Source: Gnetum montanum (taxonomy: Eukaryota; Streptophyta; Gnetopsida; Gnetales; Gnetaceae). From it: a stretch of DNA of 64,000 nucleotides. The stretch lies in the NCBI GenBank assembly GCA_015680685.1, contig MNCI01005011.1, forward strand, positions 62,001 through 126,000. Reading direction: 5' to 3'. The translations under genes and the position numbers were made by a program. Under the pieces are notes generated by a model that saw only the letters and a list, made by a program, of their open reading frames with translations, ran no database searches and was not told where the DNA came from. Of this stretch, positions 57,231-64,000 are shown one piece after another. The stretch's first letter is position 1. Each line of letters starts with the position of its first letter.

Positions 57231-57981
57231 AAGCTATTCCTATTCAATTAAACAATCAAATTGCTAAAGCAAGAATGAGCTCTCATCATCTCCTTGTTGA
57301 TATAGGTTGTCGAATCAATTTATTGAGAGAAAAGCAAAGCGTATTTATAGACTGGGCAAACAGAGCATCAAGGATAAAGAACATATCTTTTTATTTTGAT
57401 TATTAACTATTATAATTTATTCAAATATGACCAATTTCTTAGATTAATTTATATTTAATATATTTGACTGAGAGAAGTATTAAATGATTATTAAATTGCA
57501 AGGTTAAAGTAATGTTACTGCCCATCAACCACTAAAGCCCATCAAATTCATCAAAAGTTGTGTGTTAACTGTGTCTATGTCTAAGAATACCTTGTCATCC
57601 ATTTCCGGTTGGCCGCGGAAAAGCTAAAAATTTTCACAGCTTTATTCTTTTATTTTGATTTCCGTTCCAACAAGGAATGCATGTTCCATATTTACTTTTA
57701 TAAATATTAGTTCTCCAATTGAAATATTGAATGCTTAAGCACATACTTTGATCATAAATAGAGGTGCATGAACGACCGCGCCCTCTCATCGTAATATTTT
57801 ATTGAACTTACCCAAGCTGTAAATACTATCTATCTGAGCTTCATATATAATGAATCTATAAATTTCTATAAATGTATGCTTCATGTGCATCAACATCTTT
57901 TAAATGGTATTGAATAGTTTCTTCAATGACATTTTTTTTATATAATTTTGAAAACAGTTGTGGGAACGGTTGAATGGAATG
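57231..57981. other. 3' flank of the aminotransferase gene, no other gene seen
   Basis: AT-rich unique sequence that likely includes the 3' UTR and terminator region of the minus-strand aminotransferase. No repeat or coding feature is recognised. Confidence 0.4.
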
Positions 57982-58887
57982 TCAGATATTCTTTGCAATT
58001 GTGTGCTGTATCAAAGAGTGATACTTGTAAAATTTCTCTGCAGCAACCAGGAGCGTATCTATACTTTTACAAAATGCAAATCTTATATATCTTCTGGTGT
58101 ATTTTCTTTCTGAGCCAACAGGTGTATCTACAGAATCCAGAGAACCATATTTCCCAGACTTATTCGCATGAAAAAAACCAGAACCAGGCACTGCAGCTAT
58201 CCCAGCAATTTCGATCAATTTGGTTACATATTCAACCTATAAATATACGAAAAACTTGTTACAAAACATAGTAAATTAAAGCTTTTACTCAAATGTTAAT
58301 GCAAAATTAGGTTGTGAATGCAATTTGAAAATAGCAGCATTAAAGTTTATGCTGAGAAGTGAAAACAGTAACTTACATCATCTACTTGAATACTTTCTGG
58401 CAACTCTGCAAAGACAAATACAGCTCCTTGAGGCTTAAAGTGAATCTTAAATCCAATCTTCTCTAGGACATCCAACATGAAATCTCGACGTTCACAATAT
58501 TCCTACAATGCAAACATGCATCAAGAAAAGATTTTAGCCACTGAAAATGCCAAATGCGTTAAATATATGTTAGGAATGGATGGCTACATTCGTAAACAAC
58601 ATATTCTACCACCCTTAAAGATGTCTGTTGCTGTTCCTATAGTCATAAAGTTAAAAATCTTTTATGCATGTTTAGCAAGATTCTATTGTATTTATTTTTA
58701 AAAAAGAAAGGTTAGCTGCAGTTGTACTCAACTCTTCTGAGATTCCTAAAATATTCTGGTTTAGCTTTAAGTGCAGCAAGAGCAGCTTCTTGAAATGGGG
58801 CTGGAGCACAATCCGTCAAATTTGCATGAATGTTTTTAATAGCTGATATAATATCATGCCTTGCAATTGCCCATCCAATCCTCCATC
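57982..58887 (-). CDS. Class I/II PLP-dependent aminotransferase, last three exons
   Basis: Exons (minus) are 58733-58887, 58377-58502 and 57982-58236, with GT-AG introns and matching phases. The first starts inside a Gly codon and reads GWRIGWAIARHD, then DCAPAPFQEAALAALKAKPE. The second reads EYCERRDFMLDVLEKIGFKI then HFKPQGAVFVFAELPE. The third reads KLIEIAGIAAVPGSGFFHAN then YIRFAFCKSIDTLLVAAEKF, with a stop at 57982. These are the C-terminal blocks of fold-type I aminotransferases (GW-GW, the PQGA-F-F loop, PGS-F, and the R-FAF substrate-carboxylate Arg), closest to kynurenine or methionine aminotransferase-like proteins. The PLP lysine lies in an upstream exon that I did not find. Substrate is not assigned. 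The exons are intact. Confidence 0.85.
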
Positions 58888-58977
58888 CTGTCGATGAAAC
58901 AATTAACAACCAGGATAAAAAATCCTGTTAACGAAACCATCAAAGCAAAAACAAACAAACAGGTAACTTGTTTTTTA

Positions 58978-59103
58978 ACCGGCTAATTTGATTTGAATCA
59001 GATAAAGCGATTTGCCCTAGTATCTAACAAATTTGGCAAAACCGGCTAATTTGATTTGAATCAGATAAAGCAATTTGCCCTAGTATCTAACAAATTTGGC
59101 AAG
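58978..59103. repeat. 63-bp tandem duplication in the aminotransferase intron
   Basis: Two adjacent copies begin ACCGGCTAATTTGATTTGAA and end AACAAATTTGGCAA, with about two differences. They lie upstream of the first recognised exon. Confidence 0.9.
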
Positions 59104-59180
59104 ACATACTACTATCAATACTCATTTTTAACAAATTTGTTCATGATGCCAAAGGTTAAAACTGAAGATATGCTATTGTT

Positions 59181-59600
59181 TAGTGATGAGCGGCGAGGTA
59201 CCCCTATGCTCAACCATAGGTCAAACTCCAAGGACTAAGTGCTTATGTGCCTTCACAGAACAAGGATGGGTTAGGTGATTGTTGTCTTCCCAAGCTTACT
59301 CTTATGGCATGATTGTATGGTTAAGTAAACTTGAGGTATATGATTTTTATGTTTTTTATGTTTTATGTCCTGATGCTAAAGAGGGAAGAAGTGAATTAAT
59401 TGAATAACTAATTTAAATTAACTAATCATGTCCTAACTAGTCCTAACACGAGCATCCATTCCCACTTTCTGTACACATCTTGAACTAGGGCAACACTATT
59501 GGGATTACCAAACACTAATCGTCACTGAGTTACCAAGTGTTCCATGCATGCTCAAAGTGGTCGTACTGAGTGTGTTTACTAAGAAAATTAGAAACTAAGA
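59181..59600 (-). repeat. Truncated LTR of the B family in the presumed intron
   Basis: Starts TGATGAGCGGCGAGGTACCC and follows B's LTR through GCTTATGTGCC, GGTTAAGTAAACTTGAGG, CCTAACACGAGCATCC and the ACCAAGTGTT region. It lacks the U3/TATA end. No second LTR or element interior is next to it. Confidence 0.7.
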
Positions 59601-62600
59601 AAGAAAATTTTTAGGTATTTTTGGGGGAAATCCACTGGCATTTATGCACATCACATAGACCATGGGCAAAAGTAATGCAAGCTAAATGCTTTTATGGGAA
59701 ATACACTTTTATTAATACACCACTGATATCAAATGGATCCCAGATAGGGCCAAGCTTGCAAAAAATTAAAGTGTAATTTTTTGAGAATACAAATCATCTT
59801 TGAAATGAGATAGGCTTGGAAGGATAGCATTATGAAAATGGCTCATGATTTACAATAGATAAATGATCTAGTACCTCTTCCCTTTAAATTACATGATTTT
59901 ATTCTCAAGCGCATGCTTAAAATTGTTCCTCAATAATATTCTTAAGGAGGCCATGCCCTCAAGAATTATTTGTATTGTAGAGGAATTATTTAGAATAATA
60001 TATGGACTTTTCACCAATAAGAAGCCAAAACTATTAACCATCTTTTCATCTCATGTCCCTTTGGCTAACTTTTTAAAACTCAATCACGCTCTATGAGCTT
60101 AGTGAAGAGACAATTGTACCTTTTTTTCCTAATTGAAAAATATCTAGAAACTTTTATTATTATTGGTTAAAATAAAAGGTGTGAAGCACACGTCCTATAC
60201 GTGTATGATATGAAATATGATTTGAAAAGAATAAATGCATTTTCATTTACAACATATATACTTTATGTTTTACAGCACTTGAACTTTGAAAAGATTTAAA
60301 GCATTTTTAAAAAGGGTTTCCGTGGTGGAATGGTGTAATGATGACTTAACCCGAATCCTATAAATCCAACCAAAATAGCACTTGGAGGGCACGATGGCCC
60401 ACCCCTTATGAACCGACCCTACTCTGAGACAACCATTTTTAAAGGTAAAAATGGATTTTAAAAAAATATGGTGCGGTCCCTAAAATGAGTTTGTTTTAAC
60501 TAGTTTTTCCTCCTTCAGTCACGGAAGTAGGGCCACGTAAGATAGCAAGCCCATGTGAATTAAGACTGTACTACCGATCAAAAATGTATATTTATATATT
60601 TTGTCAAGCCCATGTTGCAAAGCCAAAAGTATTTAAAAATGGTGCATTAATCGGCGAAGATGAAGCAATGGCCTAGCAATCCTAACAACCAATCCTAAAC
60701 CTGATAGCCAATGGTAAACGTCGCTAGCAACTAATCCAAAGACCCGGCCAACACCGGGGCAGTAACCATTTCTTGGATAATTACCCAACTCTTAAACCTA
60801 ATCGCCGAACATTATTATTCTCTTCATGCTTCCTTTCACCTTAAATTATTCTCTTCATGTTTCTTTTCATGAAAGGCACCTATATTCTTCATCATTTTAG
60901 CTTTCTCTTGACACAATAGGCCTACTAAATGGTTTCTCTTCTATCATTTACACAAATAAATAGATCTTTATTTATTTGCAATTTCTTTGAATTATCTCTA
61001 ATTATTTTTCATTGTCTTTTTTTATCTTGATTCCAATGACTTTCATCAGTAGCATAGTACAGTCTCTGAAAATATTAGGCATCAAGCTAAACATTCTTGT
61101 TTTTACTAAGCTGAATTGTTGTTCATGCCTCTTTTGTACTGCCCATCATTCAACAGAGAAACTGGCCAATACTAAACACTGTTCTTCTTTTGCCTGCAGG
61201 TTCTTGTCACTCTCCAAAGCACCTAAGACAATTCATAGAAAAGGATGTTCCTTTTTTCTATTTCTAGTCTTTGGATTCAATTTGTCTCTGAAATCATAGT
61301 CTTCGTATTCAATTTGTCTCTGAAATCATGAGTGGAGACACGAATCTTAAATCACTAATGCCAAACAGCCATCAGTCCCATCCAACACTAAACAGGCCTA
61401 ACTAAAGCCAGTAACAAGTATGGAATTCTGAACTGGAAAGTGACCCATTTCAAAAAGCTAACTGTTTTCTTGAATAATTCACCATTCACAGTACTGTCTT
61501 GTGTTCCAAGAAGCTACTGTTTTCTTAAATACTGCACCATTCAGTACTGTCTTGTGTTCCAAGAAGCTACTGTTTTCTTAAATACTGCACCATTCAGGGT
61601 ATTGTTGTGTATAACTCACGTCTCACTAGCCAAACAGCGTTCCACTAGGAAAAGCAAAGACTGCCAGATATTTTTTTTGCCTTTGTTACAAATTGCAGCA
61701 ATACGATTGGATTGGCACAGTTCTTACTTTTTCCACGCAGTGTGAACCTCCTTTCGCCCACAACCAATCAAAGTTCAATCACGTACGTATGCCTGACGTA
61801 CATCCTACGTACAAAACAAAACTTCAATGGATTACAGTAGAGCTGTAATTGTTACACATATAGGGAGAATCCGCAAGTTTTCAACTTCTAATCTGAAACG
61901 AACGAATTGGCATTTTTTTCCTCGCATGAAATCTACCACGAGTGAATTGACCCCACACAGTCATGAATTGTGCAAATCTACAAAACGGATTCACACTTCA
62001 CAACACAAGATGAAACACCAAGTTTCCAAAGATCTGATCCTAGTTGGTGCATGCTGCCGCTAAATGAGAAGAAAATCGGTATATACCGTATTCGAGAAAG
62101 GCGACTTGGATTCCCACCACAGCTTTCTGCAACGCAAATCTAAGAATAAGAATAGAAAAGTGTTATTGTATCCGTTTCTTGGCGGTTAAGCAACCGTTCG
62201 CTAGAATCAACAGGCACATGCACCTGGTCAACAATCTCAACAACTACCACCGCCTCGTTATTGCTTGTTGCAGAGATCAACATTTTTTTCCTTTCAATGT
62301 AGGTAGTTAGTGGTTGGATTTCGATAAAAGATTCAACTCATCAAGGGTTCTTTTCTAATGTCTGACTTATCGATTGAATTCAACCATGTTCGTGACGACA
62401 AGAAATAGCGACTGATTTAAGAATAAACACACCAAAACGAAAATCCTGCGCACAAGTCACGGTCTTCCATTTACGTAACTGAGCATCTTTTCCCAAAATT
62501 CATATCAAAGCCACTGTTTTTCGTCACCAACGAGAGAAAGTTAAACAGAAAATTCACTTGTTTTCACATGAAATCAATCACACACCGCAATCTTTTCAAA

Positions 62601-63277
62601 ATAATCCACTAAGCTCTCTGTCTCTCTTTAATGCAGTAAAACAAAAACGATTAGGAGTCTCACAAGTCGCAATCAAACACCTCTTCTACTTTCTTCAATG
62701 GTAGAGTGTAGTGTATTATTATACACATCTCAATCACCGACTCCGTTCGCCTTTGGCCAACTGGAGTCGATTCTAATCCAAGTTTATTAACGTAGCTGAT
62801 TGATTATCCTTTTATATAAATCAAATCAAAGAAAGCTATTTTTCAACCGAGCTTATAATACGCTGTAAGACATCGTAATTCATCACACAGAATCCATCAC
62901 ACAGTTCGGCCTTCACGTCTATATTCTAATCTAGAACAAACGAAACCAATTGAAATCGCAGAGTTTCATCTTTTCACATGAATCAAATTCAAACACCGCT
63001 GTGTTTTTCTTCTTCTTTCAGTAAAAGACACACACTATACGCGCACACTGCAACAATCCTCCGCGACGGCATCGTAACCTAAAACGATGCGAATCGAAGC
63101 CACGCCGTAACTTGCGTGTCGGAGGACTCTGTACAAAGAAGAATTTTTACAATCTCCAACATGAAAACATACTACAACACAAACATGTGTACACTTCACA
63201 CACCGTGAAAGCATATAAAGTTTCTAATAAAAAATCTGAATCCGTCCCCGATCGGTGGACAACCTTCAAAACCAGAG
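59601..63277. other. Region between the aminotransferase exons and LSU-like gene 2, no clear gene
   Basis: Presumably intron or upstream sequence of the aminotransferase and 3' sequence of the LSU-like gene. It has T-rich tracts (60950-61030), a 55-bp repeat (61462) and a GC-richer 62900-63277 part. On the minus strand 62088-62129 looks like a tiny exon (GCAG ... GTATAT) but shows no family match. The upstream aminotransferase exons are not found. Confidence 0.4.
61462..61598. repeat. About 54-bp tandem repeat, 2.5 units
   Basis: Units begin CTGTTTTCTT and contain ACCATTCA and TGTCTTGTGTTCCAAGAAGC. The second and third are nearly identical, the first a little diverged. Confidence 0.85.
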
Positions 63278-63652
63278 CTAAACGGGAAGAACTTCGCCAT
63301 ACGGCAGGCTCTGTTGCAGATGCCGAATTTGTTGATTAAAGGCGATTTCTCTCTGCAAGAACTCCGCTTCCAGCTGAGCGAGCTGGTTGCAGAGCATCTC
63401 CTCGCCTTCCTCTGCAATTTTGACGCGGCGCAGAGCTTTGTTCAGCTCCTGCAAAATCTCCGACTCTCGCCTTCTGGATTCTTCCAGCTGCTTCGCCAGC
63501 AGCTTGTTCTCCTCCCGCAGTTTCTCCGAATCCTCCGCAACAGCAGCAGAAAAAGACTTAGATTTGTGCTGCTGCTGCTGCTTCTGCACAAATGCTATGA
63601 GAGCAGTTGCCATTGCTTGTTCGAGATCGTCTAAACTGGATTTATCAAACAT
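63278..63652 (-). CDS. LSU-like (RESPONSE TO LOW SULFUR family) small coiled-coil protein 2
   Basis: 124 residues, intact single exon, ATG at 63650-63652 (MFDKSSLDDLEQAMATALIA). A second in-frame ATG at residue 14 (63611-63613, MATALIAF) aligns with the start of paralog 1 (MALSLIGF), so either start is possible. Residues 24-40 are a Gln/His/Ser insertion absent from paralog 1. The coiled coil runs from about 42 to 112, with EENKLLAKQLEESRRRE and the signature AEEGEEMLCNQLAQLEAE at 80-97. The two proteins are identical over most of this core. A TATA box lies about 42 bp upstream. The sulfur-stress role is family knowledge. Confidence 0.8.
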   Translation of the reverse strand: MFDKSSLDDLEQAMATALIAFVQKQQQQHKSKSFSAAVAEDSEKLREENKLLAKQLEESRRRESEILQELNKALRRVKIAEEGEEMLCNQLAQLEAEFLQREIAFNQQIRHLQQSLPYGEVLPV

Positions 63653-63693
63653 AACAATGGCTTTCCTTTTGTTTCTTCTTCGTCTGCGTCTGG

Positions 63694-63700
63694 TTATATA
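63694..63700 (-). promoter_or_regulatory. TATA box of LSU-like gene 2
   Basis: The minus strand reads TATATAA. A start about 30 bases downstream would leave a leader of only about 15 bases before the first ATG, which slightly favours the second ATG at 63613 as an alternative start. Confidence 0.5.
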
Positions 63701-64000
63701 GAAACGGGATACGTTGCAGGTTCAATGTATCCGGACGCGATTTTGGCGCACGGAGAAGTGAATATGTAACGAAGAAGCTAGTCCTGGTCGTGAACCTGAA
63801 CCGCATATTGGGAATTGGCATATCCCACGGAATCTTCCCGATAAATGAGATTTTTTCAAATATGTTTTTGTTATTATTTTATAAAGACCGGAAGAAAAAA
63901 AAAACACACGAAAGGGCCGTGAAATCATGGAAGGGACACCTGAGTGTCAGAGAAAGACAAGTTATAATAGGATTTGGTTGGGGTGGGTCCCACTGGACGC

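Noticed and set aside
60315-60440. tRNA gene or SINE head (TGGTGGAATGGT and CCCGAATCC)
   Set aside because: The spacing roughly fits A and B boxes, but matches are weak, no cloverleaf is evident and no second copy is seen.
62088-62133. Small exon on the minus strand (GCAG, about 42-46 bases, GTATAT)
   Set aside because: The splice sites are plausible, but the translation matches neither the aminotransferase nor the LSU family, and such short matches are common by chance.

Overview
This is a plant nuclear window. Its scale, its layers of old nested LTR retrotransposons and its sparse genes suggest a large-genome seed plant. A gymnosperm is a reasonable guess, but the sequence alone does not prove it. 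I see no prokaryotic operons, phage or CRISPR arrays. Most of the window is Ty3/gypsy-derived and badly decayed, with many in-frame TAG, TGA and TAA codons at positions where Q, W or R is expected.

Layout. 1-12225: Tat-lineage element A (minus strand, left LTR cut by the window edge) with gag, PR, RT, two RNase H domains and INT, two short tandem arrays flanking the pol core, and a dimeric leader repeat. 12226-15457: Athila-like element B (minus), apparently split by A. 15458-28148: Athila-like element D (minus), whose 3' LTR is split by B. D carries gag-pol plus a downstream coiled-coil ORF (ORF3). 28149-35650: old unique DNA with tRNA-derived SINE copies, LINE fragments, and an inverted pair of a small spliced gene-like sequence. 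35653-35949: a LSU-like gene. 38046-56060: further nested Athila-like elements. E (minus) ends where G (plus) begins. G's 5' LTR is interrupted by C, a complete element with a perfect TCATT target duplication but no pol. F (minus) sits inside G's RT. 56222-64000: LINE and SINE remnants, the last three exons of a class I/II aminotransferase (minus), an LTR fragment, and a second LSU-like gene (minus).

The credible host genes are the two LSU-like genes (plant-specific small coiled-coil proteins of the RESPONSE TO LOW SULFUR family), the aminotransferase exons and, less surely, a 99-residue spliced ORF head to head with the first LSU gene.

The most interesting unexplained structure is in the Athila-like elements. 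C, D and E each place ORF3's ATG directly after an AG splice-acceptor-like sequence. In D and E a block resembling the LTR promoter (motif cluster followed by a TATA box) lies upstream of ORF3. ORF3 appears to encode a long coiled coil rather than an envelope protein.
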